The notes beneath the pieces were generated by a model. That model was not told where the DNA came from. It saw only the letters and a list, made by a program, of their open reading frames with translations, and searched no databases. 64,000 nucleotides of DNA from positions 62,001 to 126,000 of the forward strand of contig NZ_OZ034990.1 of the NCBI RefSeq assembly GCF_964030935.1, read 5' to 3'. Below are positions 54,293-63,407 of the stretch, in pieces. This DNA is from Rickettsiella endosymbiont of Aleochara curtula. GTDB lineage: Bacteria > Pseudomonadota > Gammaproteobacteria > Diplorickettsiales > Diplorickettsiaceae. The stretch's first letter is position 1, and the number at the start of each line of letters is the position of its first letter. The position numbers and the translations under genes were made by a program.

Positions 54293-54553
54293 ATGGCACG
54301 GGTTCCTACAGCAGCACATTGGCGTGACTCGGCACGCATACCACGATTTTTTTTAATCGATGCGCGTGCCGCTTTCCCGTTACTCTTGTTTTTATTACAT
54401 ATTCGCGTTTGGAGCTTTGTATTGGCGTTAGTAGCCATGGCGTTTTTTGGCTTATTGGAACGCTATGGTTTTTCTGTTACGGTTTTTTTACGTTGGTTGC
54501 GCACCGTATTGGCTGGGCCGCGTAAGATGGCTATTCCATGGTGGAAGGAGTAA
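54293..54553 (+). CDS. icmT: Dot/Icm type IVB secretion protein IcmT
   Basis: An 86-residue membrane protein, the same length as Legionella IcmT. It keeps the conserved HWRDSARIPRFFLIDARAAFPLLLFLLHIR, the second hydrophobic stretch with LERYGFSV, and the terminal AGPRKMAIPWWKE. IcmT belongs to the Dot/Icm system that injects effectors into host cells. icmS follows 6 bp later. Confidence 0.95.
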   Translation: MARVPTAAHWRDSARIPRFFLIDARAAFPLLLFLLHIRVWSFVLALVAMAFFGLLERYGFSVTVFLRWLRTVLAGPRKMAIPWWKE

Positions 54554-54559
54554 GACCCC

Positions 54560-54898
54560 ATGGAATTAAAAAAAGCCTTACACTCCATTGCTAAAGCCTT
54601 ACGGGTCAATTTTACTTTGAAGGGTAGGCCCATTACCTACGATGAGGTTTTTTCGGAGGTAGGATTGTTGCCTGCTATTGCCCGTCGTGCCGATCAGCTG
54701 TGCTCGCTTTGTTTAGGTTATGGAATTGGTGTTAGTTTTGATGAGATAGAACAATCGTTGCTAGGTGTGAAGGCAAATTTTGATGAGGTCACACCTAATA
54801 TCTTACGCTATCTTTGTATTACAGATGTATTATGTGAGTTGATGCAAAATGGAGGCTCAACTGCACAAACCCCGCTTGATGAACTCATGTACGACTAG
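54560..54898 (+). CDS. icmS: Dot/Icm effector chaperone component IcmS
   Basis: A 112-residue acidic protein. The family block DEVFSEVGLLPAIARRADQLCSLCLGYGIGVSFDEIE is intact. IcmS pairs with IcmW as a chaperone that presents effectors to the DotL coupling complex. In Legionella icmT and icmS are followed by icmR and icmQ; here the next gene is putA, so the rest of the Dot/Icm locus lies elsewhere. Confidence 0.95.
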   Translation: MELKKALHSIAKALRVNFTLKGRPITYDEVFSEVGLLPAIARRADQLCSLCLGYGIGVSFDEIEQSLLGVKANFDEVTPNILRYLCITDVLCELMQNGGSTAQTPLDELMYD

Positions 54899-54954
54899 TA
54901 CAGCATTTAAAAGACAATCACCATGAATTATTCTATAGAATATTAGTTCAGTTT

Positions 54955-55080
54955 AGAAATATACTCACAGCAATTGGATTGCTGTCAAAGCGCTGCGAAA
55001 AGGAACAACCTTAGTCTATAAACATACATGAGGATTGCGGGTTGAGCAGCAACGCAGACAAAAACTAGTGCGAAGAGTAT
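54955..55080 (+). repeat. Dispersed repeat, family 2 (longest copy)
   Basis: Begins AATATACTCACAGCAATTGG, continues through GCTGTCAAAGCG, and ends with the core ATACATGAGGATTGCG...GCAACGCAGAC...GCGAAGAGTAT at 55023-55080. The core recurs inside ampE at 60068-60127 with few differences. Confidence 0.75.
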
Positions 55081-55118
55081 TAAAAAAATAATTTTTTGGA
55101 ATTTTTATAGAGGCCCGA

Positions 55119-58100
55119 ATGTCGTTTCCCTTAATATCAGTTAAGAAAAATCCGTTAAGGTTAGCTATAGCGCAAGCTTATTATGCTGATGAAACGTCGT
55201 GCGCTAAACATTTATTGCAGCAAGCTGCTTTACCTCGTCAAGTGACCGAAAAAATTGCCCAACGTGCAGCTAAATTAATTGAGCAGATTCGAGCACAGCG
55301 TTTATCCAAAGGCGGCTTAGACGCGTTTTTATATGAATATGATTTATCCAGTGAAGAAGGTATTGCATTGATGTGTTTGGCAGAAGCACTATTACGTATA
55401 CCGGACAGCGATACCATCGACGCTTTATTAAAAGATAAAATTACCAATGCCGATTGGGCTGCTCATCTCGGTCAAAGTGCTTCTTTTTTTGTTAATGCCA
55501 GTACCTGGGGCTTAGTGTTAACTGGGAAATTATTACAGTCGGATCAAACCAGCGGTTTAACGAATGCATTCCGCCGCTTTGTCGGTAAAACCAGTGCACC
55601 TATTATCCGTAAGGCAGTTAAACAAGCCATGCAGATGCTAGGGCGCCAATTTGTGATGGGTCAAGGAATTGATGAAGCCTTGAAACGGGCTAAGGCTTAT
55701 GAAGCTAAAGGCTATCGTTTTTCTTACGATATGTTAGGTGAGGCGGCACGTACCGAGAAGGATGCTGAGCGCTATTTTCAAGCTTATCAAACCGCCATCA
55801 TTGCCATTGGTAAAGCGGCATCAGGCAAATCACTGAATGATGCACCGGGTATTTCAGTCAAGTTATCCGCGTTGCATCCGCGTTATGAGTTTGCTAAAAA
55901 AGAAGTTGTAGTTCCTTTTTTAATTAAGCAATTAAAAATATTAGCTTTAGCGGCGAAAGCCAATAACATTACGCTAACCGTCGATGCCGAAGAAGCGGAT
56001 CGTTTGGATATTTCCTTAGATATTATCGGTGCGGTATTTTGTGATGCTGATTTAGCGGATTGGGAAGGATTTGGTTTGGCCGTGCAAGCTTATCAAAAAC
56101 GCGCATCTTATGTGATCGATTGGTTGATTGATTTGGCTAAGCAACAAAATAAACGTTGGATGGTGCGCTTAATTAAAGGGGCTTATTGGGATACTGAAAT
56201 TAAAAATGCCCAAATAAAAGGTTTACAAGCCTATCCAGTGTTTACGCGCAAAGCAGCAACCGATGTTTGTTTTGTGGCTTGTGCAAAAAAATTATTGGCC
56301 CATTCTGCGCAAATCTATCCGCAGTTTGCTACACATAATGCCTATACCTTAGCAACCGTACTCGAATTGGCGGGAAAGAATCAAGACTTCGAAATGCAAT
56401 GTCTACATGGTATGGGATATACCTTGTACGATCATATCGTAGGTCCTAAGCAGCTTAACATTCCTTGCCGTGTTTATGCACCGGTTGGCGGGCATGAAGA
56501 CCTGCTCGCTTATTTGGTGAGACGTTTGTTAGAAAATGGTGCCAATACTTCGTTTGTTAATCGTATTATTGATCCGAACATCCCTATCGAAGAAATGCTA
56601 GAAGATCCGGTGCAAAAATTATATCAATTGAATACGATTCCACATCCTAAAATTCCCCTACCGAGAGATATTTATGGACCCGGTCGGAAAAATTCTCGGG
56701 GTTTCGATTTTGCGGATAGTGAAACTTGGGAACCACTCGCTAGTCAAATAGAGAGTGCTGCTAAAAAAACTTACATCGCCGGACCGTTAATTAAAGGTGT
56801 TTTAGCAGCTGGCGAAAAAACCCGTGCTATTAGCAATCCCGCCAATCCACAACAAATTGTTGGCCATGTCAGTTTGGCGAGTAGTGAACAATTAGAGCAG
56901 GCAATAAGCAACGCTTATCAGATAAATTTTAGTTGGGCAAATACACCGATAGAAACCCGCGCGGCTTGCTTAGAACGCGCTGCGGATCTCTTTGAACGAC
57001 GCTTAAGTGAATTTATGGCTCTAGCCATCAAAGAGGGTGGTAAAACAGTCAATGATGCACTTGCTGAAGTCAGAGAGGCGGTTGATTTTTGCCGTTATTA
57101 CGCCATGCGTGCTCGCTTGGATTTAATGCCGCAATTATTACCGGGACCGACCGGTGAGGAAAATTGGTTAAGTTTCCAGGGCCGAGGGGTTATCGCCTGT
57201 ATTAGTCCCTGGAATTTTCCTTTAGCTATCTTTATTGGCCAAGTGACGGCCGCTTTAGTGACGGGTAATACCGTGATTGCTAAGCCTGCCAGCCAAACCC
57301 CGTTAATCGCCACCGCGGCCGTTCAGCTTTTACATGAAGCAGGAATTCCTGGCGATGTACTCCAGCTTTTACCTGCAAGCGGTGCGGTTATTGGGCCAAA
57401 AATAACCTTCGATCCGCGTATTAAAGGAATCGTATTTACGGGTTCAACTGAAACCGCACGTGAAATCAATCAAGGTTTAGCAAGTCGCGAGGGTGGAATT
57501 TTACCTTTTATTGCGGAGACCGGTGGACAGAATGCCATGATCGTTGATAGTTCAGCGCTTAAGGAACAAGTGGTAGTTGACGTATTGAATTCGGCTTTTG
57601 GTAGTGCTGGACAACGTTGTTCTGCGTTACGTGTATTGTTTGTACAAGAGGAAATGGCAGATTCGTTAATTGAAATGCTTTGCGGTGCGATGGCCGAACT
57701 TAAATTAGGTGATCCTAGCGAGCTATTTACCGATGTCGGTCCGGTGATCGATAGTGCGGCCAAGCAAACTTTACAGGAACATTTTGATCGCATGTCGAAA
57801 GAAGCTAAATTGCTCTATCAATGCAAGCTACCGAATGGATTGGATCTAACGAATTTCTTTGCGCCTAGTCTGTTTGAATTACCGAGTTTAGATCTTTTAA
57901 AACGTGAAGTTTTTGGTCCTATCTTACATCTTATTCGTTATGCGGCGAAAGATCGTGAACAGGTGATCCACGCTATCAATCATACCGGATATGGTTTGAC
58001 CTTAGGGATACAAAGTCGAATTCAACACACCGTCGAGTCGATTTCACGTCAGGTTCACGTCGGAAATCAATATGTTAACCGTTCTATGATAGGCGCGGTA

Positions 58101-58256
58101 GTAGGCGTACAACCTTTTGGTGGCGAAGGTCTTTCTGGAACGGGACCTAAAGCAGGCGGGCCGCATTATTTACCTCGTCTATGTTTAGAACGCTCATTGT
58201 CCATCAATACGACGGCGGCTGGAGGTAATGCCTCTTTGCTTTGCCTGGAGGAATAA
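55119..58256 (+). CDS. putA: Bifunctional proline dehydrogenase / P5C dehydrogenase PutA
   Basis: A 1045-residue two-domain enzyme oxidising proline to glutamate. The FAD-dependent proline dehydrogenase half (residues about 70-500) shows SVKLSALHPRYEF, VDAEEADRLD, RLIKGAYWDTE and YAPVGGHEDLLAYLVRRLLENGANTSF. The aldehyde dehydrogenase half (about 560-1030) has ISPWNFPLAIFIGQ, FTGSTETA, AETGGQNAM (Glu) and SAGQRCSALR with the catalytic Cys near 834. It lacks the N-terminal ribbon-helix-helix repressor domain of E. coli PutA, so it is enzymatic only. The downstream antiporter gene begins 8 bp after its stop. Confidence 0.96.
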   Translation: MSFPLISVKKNPLRLAIAQAYYADETSCAKHLLQQAALPRQVTEKIAQRAAKLIEQIRAQRLSKGGLDAFLYEYDLSSEEGIALMCLAEALLRIPDSDTIDALLKDKITNADWAAHLGQSASFFVNASTWGLVLTGKLLQSDQTSGLTNAFRRFVGKTSAPIIRKAVKQAMQMLGRQFVMGQGIDEALKRAKAYEAKGYRFSYDMLGEAARTEKDAERYFQAYQTAIIAIGKAASGKSLNDAPGISVKLSALHPRYEFAKKEVVVPFLIKQLKILALAAKANNITLTVDAEEADRLDISLDIIGAVFCDADLADWEGFGLAVQAYQKRASYVIDWLIDLAKQQNKRWMVRLIKGAYWDTEIKNAQIKGLQAYPVFTRKAATDVCFVACAKKLLAHSAQIYPQFATHNAYTLATVLELAGKNQDFEMQCLHGMGYTLYDHIVGPKQLNIPCRVYAPVGGHEDLLAYLVRRLLENGANTSFVNRIIDPNIPIEEMLEDPVQKLYQLNTIPHPKIPLPRDIYGPGRKNSRGFDFADSETWEPLASQIESAAKKTYIAGPLIKGVLAAGEKTRAISNPANPQQIVGHVSLASSEQLEQAISNAYQINFSWANTPIETRAACLERAADLFERRLSEFMALAIKEGGKTVNDALAEVREAVDFCRYYAMRARLDLMPQLLPGPTGEENWLSFQGRGVIACISPWNFPLAIFIGQVTAALVTGNTVIAKPASQTPLIATAAVQLLHEAGIPGDVLQLLPASGAVIGPKITFDPRIKGIVFTGSTETAREINQGLASREGGILPFIAETGGQNAMIVDSSALKEQVVVDVLNSAFGSAGQRCSALRVLFVQEEMADSLIEMLCGAMAELKLGDPSELFTDVGPVIDSAAKQTLQEHFDRMSKEAKLLYQCKLPNGLDLTNFFAPSLFELPSLDLLKREVFGPILHLIRYAAKDREQVIHAINHTGYGLTLGIQSRIQHTVESISRQVHVGNQYVNRSMIGAVVGVQPFGGEGLSGTGPKAGGPHYLPRLCLERSLSINTTAAGGNASLLCLEE

Positions 58257-58263
58257 CGGAATA

Positions 58264-59436
58264 ATGGACCATAGTTTTGTTTTTTCTATTTTTATCATTT
58301 TTACCGGCGCTGCCGTATTAGCGACGATAGCTCTATATACTCGTCAATCTTTACTAGTAGCTTATATTTTATTAGGTTTGATATTAGGTCCTAGTTGTCT
58401 GAAGTTAGTACCTAACATAGGTTTGGCACGCGGCATTGGCGATGTCGGCATTATCTTTTTGTTATTTTTAGTGGGTCTGGATCTAACACCACAAGAATTT
58501 TATCGAAGCTTACGTAAAACTGCTTTAGTGACGTTGGTATTCAGTGCGTTATTTACTACCATAGGTTTTGCCGTCGGTTATCTATTTAGTTTTACGCTCT
58601 TAGAAAGCCTATTAATCGGTGCCAGTCTAATCTTTTCCAGTACTATTATCGGTCTTAAATTATTGCCGACCTTAGCGTTGCATCATAAGCCACTCGGCGA
58701 AACCATGATCAGCGTATTGTTGCTGCAAGACTTATTAGCGATAGGTATGCTGTTGTTTGTGCATGGTGCACATTTAACAGGTTCTAAATTAGCTGATCTC
58801 GGTTTAACCTTGATTACTTTCCCTACCTTGCTCGGTTTTGCTTTTGTGGTACAACGTTATTTCATTAGTAAATTATTTATTCGTTTTGACAGGGTACAAG
58901 AATATCTTTTTTTAGTCGCTTTAGGTTGGTGTTTAGGATTAGCGGAATTATCCCGCGCACTCGGTCTGTCCGCAGAAATAGGTGCTTTTTTAGCCGGTGT
59001 ATCGATAGCAGAAGGACCAATTGCGGTTTTCATTGCTGATAATTTGAAACCACTGCGTGATTTTTGTTTAATTATGTTTTTCTTTGCCATTGGCGCAAGT
59101 TTTGATTTACGTTATTTACCGATGGTCTTTGTACCCGCCTTCTTATTAGCCGGACTGGTGCTGTTAATTAAACCGTGGTTGTTTCAAGTATTATTGCAGA
59201 TGTCAGGTGAAAAAAAAGTTATAGCGCGAGAAGTCGGTGTGCGTTTAGGGCAAGCCAGTGAGTTCTCTCTATTAATTGCTTATCTAGCCGCTGAATCTAC
59301 ACCTGCCTTAATTGGTGATAAAGCAAACTATCTGATCCAAGCGGTCACTATTTTGACATTTGTGGGTTCATCTTATTGGGTGGTATTACGTTATCCTACA
59401 CCTTTGGCCTTGAATGAAAAGATGCGAGTAGACTAA
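58264..59436 (+). CDS. Kef-type cation/proton antiporter (CPA2)
   Basis: A 390-residue membrane protein with about 12 hydrophobic segments and no TrkA domains. Family hallmarks: YILLGLILGPSCLKLVPN, FLLFLVGLDLTPQEF (the conserved GLDL), GASLIFSSTIIGLKLLP, and LSAEIGAFLAGVSIAE. It probably exchanges K+ or Na+ for protons. I start it at the ATG at 58264 (MDHSFVFS), which follows putA by 8 bp; the frame upstream overlaps putA without family support. The pair is likely co-transcribed. Confidence 0.9.
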   Translation: MDHSFVFSIFIIFTGAAVLATIALYTRQSLLVAYILLGLILGPSCLKLVPNIGLARGIGDVGIIFLLFLVGLDLTPQEFYRSLRKTALVTLVFSALFTTIGFAVGYLFSFTLLESLLIGASLIFSSTIIGLKLLPTLALHHKPLGETMISVLLLQDLLAIGMLLFVHGAHLTGSKLADLGLTLITFPTLLGFAFVVQRYFISKLFIRFDRVQEYLFLVALGWCLGLAELSRALGLSAEIGAFLAGVSIAEGPIAVFIADNLKPLRDFCLIMFFFAIGASFDLRYLPMVFVPAFLLAGLVLLIKPWLFQVLLQMSGEKKVIAREVGVRLGQASEFSLLIAYLAAESTPALIGDKANYLIQAVTILTFVGSSYWVVLRYPTPLALNEKMRVD

Positions 59437-59491
59437 ACTAAGGTTTTTCAATATATACTCATATTTTGGTTTCAGCCTTTGCAAAGCATTT

Positions 59492-59590
59492 TCGTCACGA
59501 GCGCGAAAAATATTAATCGTCATTGCGAGCACCGTAGGTGCGTGGCAATCCATGGATGGCTACAACGCTTCGGCCTCGCCATGACGGACG
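59492..59590. repeat. Dispersed palindromic repeat, family 1
   Basis: GTCACGAGCGCGAAAAATATTAATC, then a full GTCATTGCGAGCACCGTAGGTGCGTGGCAATCCATG, then GGCCTCGCCATGACGGAC. Family 2 fragments (ATATACTC, GCGAAGAGTA) flank it at 59450 and 59630. Confidence 0.8.
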
Positions 59591-59699
59591 TATTAATTTT
59601 TGTACTGTGCTGAGATAATATATACTCTGCTGTGCGAAGAGTAAAAATCGAACGAATAATAATTTTTAAATATTAGGGCTGGATGCCCGGAGGAATATC

Positions 59700-60566
59700 A
59701 TGACATTTATTACACTGTTATTGTGCTTAGGACTGGAACGTTTCTTACATCGAGGTAATTTTTTAGCTCGTTTTAATTGGTTTGAGCAATATGTTAGCAA
59801 GATTAACGACGTCACTAAAAATAAAACTTGGGCACAGCAATATTTTATTCCTTTAATACTGGTGGTGTTACCTATCGTTATACCCGTGGCAGTAGTTTAT
59901 TTTTTAAGTGCTGCTTTTATTCAAGGATTATTAGCTTTTTTAATTGGCGCTGTGGTGCTTTTTTATTGCTTGGGTCCTATCAATATTTTTGATACTAAGA
60001 AAATATACCCACAGCAATGGAGTTTTGGTCAAGGCGCCGAGAAAACGAGCAACCGGAATGTATCTAATATACATGAGGATGGCGAGTTGAGCGGCAACGC
60101 AGACAAAAACTCAAGTGCGAAGGGTATACATCAGCCGATATTTTGGCAAGCTAATGAATCCTTGTTTGCTGTGATTTTTTGGATGGCTTTATTAGGTCCG
60201 ATCGCAGCATTAGTTTATCGTTTAGTTGAACGTTCTGCTCACATTCATGCCAGTTATCCCGCTTTGGGGAAGTCGGCACAACAAATTCGAGCGTTACTGG
60301 ATTGGTTGCCGGTGCGGTTATTTTCAATATTGTTCGCCTTAGCGGGTAATTTTGTGCAAACCAGCCAATTTTGTTTAGATTATTTGCTAAGAGATGTTTC
60401 ATTTAATCGCGAACTGATTGAAAAAAGTGGACGTATCGCATTAGGACTTGATGAAACTACTGAGTTTACCGATGAAAACTATGGCTCTGCTTTAAAACTC
60501 ATAGACCGTGATTTAATCCTGTTTTTAATTATCGTATTCGCCGTGACACTGGGTGTGCTGTTATAA
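59700..60566 (+). CDS. ampE: AmpE-like inner-membrane protein
   Basis: A 288-residue membrane protein of the AmpE family (beta-lactamase-induction locus; real role unclear). It has FYCLGPINIFD early, FAVIFWMALLGPIAALVYRLVE in the middle, and QIRALLDWLPVRLFSILFALAGNF and the last helix at the end. About four to five membrane segments are expected. The hydrophilic loop between the first and second halves (residues about 113-145) includes a segment encoded by a family 2 repeat (60068-60127), in frame. Length still fits the family. It lies just upstream of aceE, as ampE lies near aceEF in enterobacteria. Confidence 0.88.
   Translation: MTFITLLLCLGLERFLHRGNFLARFNWFEQYVSKINDVTKNKTWAQQYFIPLILVVLPIVIPVAVVYFLSAAFIQGLLAFLIGAVVLFYCLGPINIFDTKKIYPQQWSFGQGAEKTSNRNVSNIHEDGELSGNADKNSSAKGIHQPIFWQANESLFAVIFWMALLGPIAALVYRLVERSAHIHASYPALGKSAQQIRALLDWLPVRLFSILFALAGNFVQTSQFCLDYLLRDVSFNRELIEKSGRIALGLDETTEFTDENYGSALKLIDRDLILFLIIVFAVTLGVLL
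60068..60127 (+). repeat. Family 2 repeat inside the ampE reading frame
   Basis: Close match to the intergenic core at 55023-55080: TACATGAGGAT, GCAACGCAGACAAAAACT and GTGCGAAG.GTAT are shared, with a few substitutions and a two-base length difference. It encodes about 20 polar residues (from HEDGELSG to SSAKGI). Confidence 0.8.
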
Positions 60567-60634
60567 TTGGCTCACTAAATAATTAGCTTAAATAACAATC
60601 AATCAATAGAAGAATTTCTAAAGGTAAGCCTCCT

Positions 60635-63301
60635 ATGACACAGCAAACCCCTTATTTAGATAAGGATCCGCTTGAAACCAAAGAGTGGATAGATGCACTT
60701 TTATCTGTTTTAAAGATGGAAGGTGCAGATAGGGCACAATTCCTTATCCAACAACTGATCAATAAGGCGCGTCAACGGGGTTTAGATATAACGGCGGGTC
60801 TACACACACCTTATGTGAATACCATTCCTGTCGAATTAGAACCGGCTTTTCCTGGGGATGAAAAGTTAGAAAAACGGATTGCCGCCTTAATTCGTTGGAA
60901 TGCGGTGATGATGGTATTACAAGCCGGTAAAGTTTCTTCTGAGTTAGGTGGCCACATAGCGACCTATGCTTCGGCGGCGACGCTGTATGAAGTGGGTTTT
61001 AATCATTTTTTTCATGCCGCTAATGAAGGGCATCCTGGCGATTTATTGTACATCCAGGGACATTCTTCACCGGGTATTTATGCGCGAGCATTTTTAGAAG
61101 GACGCCTCACAAAAGAACAATTAGCGCATTTTCGCCAAGAAATCGGCGGTAAAGGTCTTTCTTCTTATCCTCATCCCTGGCTAATGCCAGAATTTTGGCA
61201 ATTCCCTACGGTTTCTATGGGATTAGGTCCCATGCAGGCCATTTATCAAGCGCGTTTTTTGAAATATTTACAAAATCGTGGCCTTTTGGACAGTAAGGAT
61301 AGAAAAGTATGGATGTTTTGTGGCGATGGAGAAATGGATGAACCGGAATCGCTGGGTGCACTTTGTATTGCCGCACGGGAAAAATTAGATAATCTGATTT
61401 TTGTTATTAATTGTAATCTACAACGACTGGATGGACCGGTACGTGGCAATGGCAAGATAGTCCAAGAGTTAGAAGGCGTGTTTCGCGGTTCCGGTTGGAA
61501 CGTGAATAAAGTGTTATGGGGCAGTGCTTGGGATCCATTATTTAAAAAAGATAAGCAAGGCTTGCTACCGCAATTAATGATGGAAACCATAGATGGTGAA
61601 TATCAAAATTTCCGTGCTAAAGATGGTGCTTATATTCGCGAACATTTTTTTGCAAAATATCCAGAATTAAAAGCGATGGTTGCCGACATGACTGACGAGC
61701 AACTATGGCTTTTAAAGCGCGGTGGTCATGATATTAAAAAAGTCTATGCCTCTTATAAAGCCGCCGTTGAACATAAAGGTCAACCTACGGTTATCTTAGC
61801 AAAAACCATTAAAGGTTATGGTATGGGCACGGCGGGTGAAGGACAAAATATCACGCATCAACAAAAAAAGATGACGCAAGAACAATTACTGGCGTTTCGC
61901 GATCGTTTTAAACTCTCGATGAGCGATGCTGAAGTTGAAAATTTAAGTTTTTATCTCCCCGATGAAAAAAGTCTAGAAATTAAGTATTTAAAAGAACAGC
62001 GTAAAAAACTGGGCGGTTATTTACCCGCGCGTCTTACACGGTCTGATGAAAGTTTAGCAGCGCCGCCATTAAGCAATTTTGATAATATATTACAAGGTTC
62101 TAAAGGACGCGAAATCTCTACGACGATGATTTTTGTGGAAATTTTGCGACATCTACTAAAAGATAAAACCTTAGGTCCGCGTATTGTTCCGATAGTACCG
62201 GATGAATCACGTACGTTTGGTATGGAAGGATTATTCCGCCAGATCGGTATTTATTCCCCCGTGGGCCAACTTTATGATCCGGTCGACGCGGGTCAATTGA
62301 TGTATTACCGTGAAGATAAGAAAGGCCAATTATTGGAAGAAGGAATTAATGAAGGCGGTGCATTTTGTTCATGGATGGCAGCTGCGACTTCTTACAGTAC
62401 CAATAATTTAAGCATGATTCCTTTTTACATTTATTATTCGATGTTTGGTTATCAACGCGTAGGCGATTTTGTTTGGGCTGCAGGTGATATGCAAGCGCGA
62501 GGATTTGTTTTAGGCGCAACGGCGGGTAGAACAACCTTAGCCGGCGAAGGGTTACAACATCAAGACGGACATAATCTATTATTTTTTTCGGTAGTGCCTA
62601 ATTGTGTGGCTTATGATCCGTGTTTTGGTTATGAATTAGCGGTGATTATTCAAGATGGCTTGCGGCGCATGATGCAAGAGCAAGAAAATGTATTTTATTA
62701 TCTGACCTTAATGAATGAAAACTATGCGCATCCTGCCTTAAGTGAGGTTAGTAAAGAAGGCATCCTTAAGGGGATGTATTGTTTATCCGAAACTAAACCG
62801 AGTAAACGACACGTACAATTATTAGGTTCAGGCACGATATTAAATGAAGTGATAGCCGCTGCGGAATTATTAAAAACAGATTTTGGCGTGACCGCGGATA
62901 TTTGGAGTGTGACAAGTTTTTCAGAATTACGTAAACAAGCGTTAAATGTTGAGCGACAAAATTTATTAAATTCTGATAAAACCGAGCAACAAAGTTATGT
63001 GTCACAATGTTTACAGAATCGATTAGGCCCGGTGATTGCAGCCACTGATTATATCCGTTTAAATGCCGACCAAATTCGCGGATTTGTTAAAGCACCTTAT
63101 GTGGTGCTTGGAACTGATGGTTACGGACGTAGCGATACGCGCGAGCAATTACGTCAGTTTTTTGAAGTGAATCGCCATTATGTTGTCATCGCTAGTTTAC
63201 ATGCCTTAATGACGGAAGGTTTAGTGAGTGCGGCCGAGATCGAACAAGCATTTAAAAAGTATGCTATCGATCCTAAAAAACCTAACCCTTTTACCATTTA
63301 A
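60635..63301 (+). CDS. aceE: Pyruvate dehydrogenase E1 component (homodimeric) AceE
   Basis: An 888-residue thiamine-diphosphate enzyme that decarboxylates pyruvate and loads acetyl on E2. Conserved stretches: NHFFHAANEGHPGDLLYIQGHSSPGIYARAFLEGRL, the ThDP site GDGEMDEPESLGA...NCNLQRLDGPVRGNGKIVQELE, TIKGYGMGTAGEG, PDESRTFGMEGLFRQIGIYSP and GEGLQHQDGHNL. The length is typical of the gammaproteobacterial form. aceF follows after a 106-bp gap that holds a family 1 repeat. Confidence 0.97.
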   Translation: MTQQTPYLDKDPLETKEWIDALLSVLKMEGADRAQFLIQQLINKARQRGLDITAGLHTPYVNTIPVELEPAFPGDEKLEKRIAALIRWNAVMMVLQAGKVSSELGGHIATYASAATLYEVGFNHFFHAANEGHPGDLLYIQGHSSPGIYARAFLEGRLTKEQLAHFRQEIGGKGLSSYPHPWLMPEFWQFPTVSMGLGPMQAIYQARFLKYLQNRGLLDSKDRKVWMFCGDGEMDEPESLGALCIAAREKLDNLIFVINCNLQRLDGPVRGNGKIVQELEGVFRGSGWNVNKVLWGSAWDPLFKKDKQGLLPQLMMETIDGEYQNFRAKDGAYIREHFFAKYPELKAMVADMTDEQLWLLKRGGHDIKKVYASYKAAVEHKGQPTVILAKTIKGYGMGTAGEGQNITHQQKKMTQEQLLAFRDRFKLSMSDAEVENLSFYLPDEKSLEIKYLKEQRKKLGGYLPARLTRSDESLAAPPLSNFDNILQGSKGREISTTMIFVEILRHLLKDKTLGPRIVPIVPDESRTFGMEGLFRQIGIYSPVGQLYDPVDAGQLMYYREDKKGQLLEEGINEGGAFCSWMAAATSYSTNNLSMIPFYIYYSMFGYQRVGDFVWAAGDMQARGFVLGATAGRTTLAGEGLQHQDGHNLLFFSVVPNCVAYDPCFGYELAVIIQDGLRRMMQEQENVFYYLTLMNENYAHPALSEVSKEGILKGMYCLSETKPSKRHVQLLGSGTILNEVIAAAELLKTDFGVTADIWSVTSFSELRKQALNVERQNLLNSDKTEQQSYVSQCLQNRLGPVIAATDYIRLNADQIRGFVKAPYVVLGTDGYGRSDTREQLRQFFEVNRHYVVIASLHALMTEGLVSAAEIEQAFKKYAIDPKKPNPFTI

Positions 63302-63313
63302 TGTTTTTGTGTA

Positions 63314-63391
63314 TGCCCGTTATGGCGAGCGAAACGTTAGTGAGCGTGGCCATCCATGGATTGCCACGCTCCTTCGGTGCTCGCAATGACA
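63314..63391. repeat. Dispersed palindromic repeat, family 1, between aceE and aceF
   Basis: CGTTATGGCGAGCGAAACG, then GGCCATCCATGGATTGCCACGC and TTCGGTGCTCGCAATGAC. It would form a hairpin within the aceEF transcript, 15 bp before the aceF ribosome site. Confidence 0.8.
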
Positions 63392-63407
63392 AAAGAGGAG
63401 AAAACGT

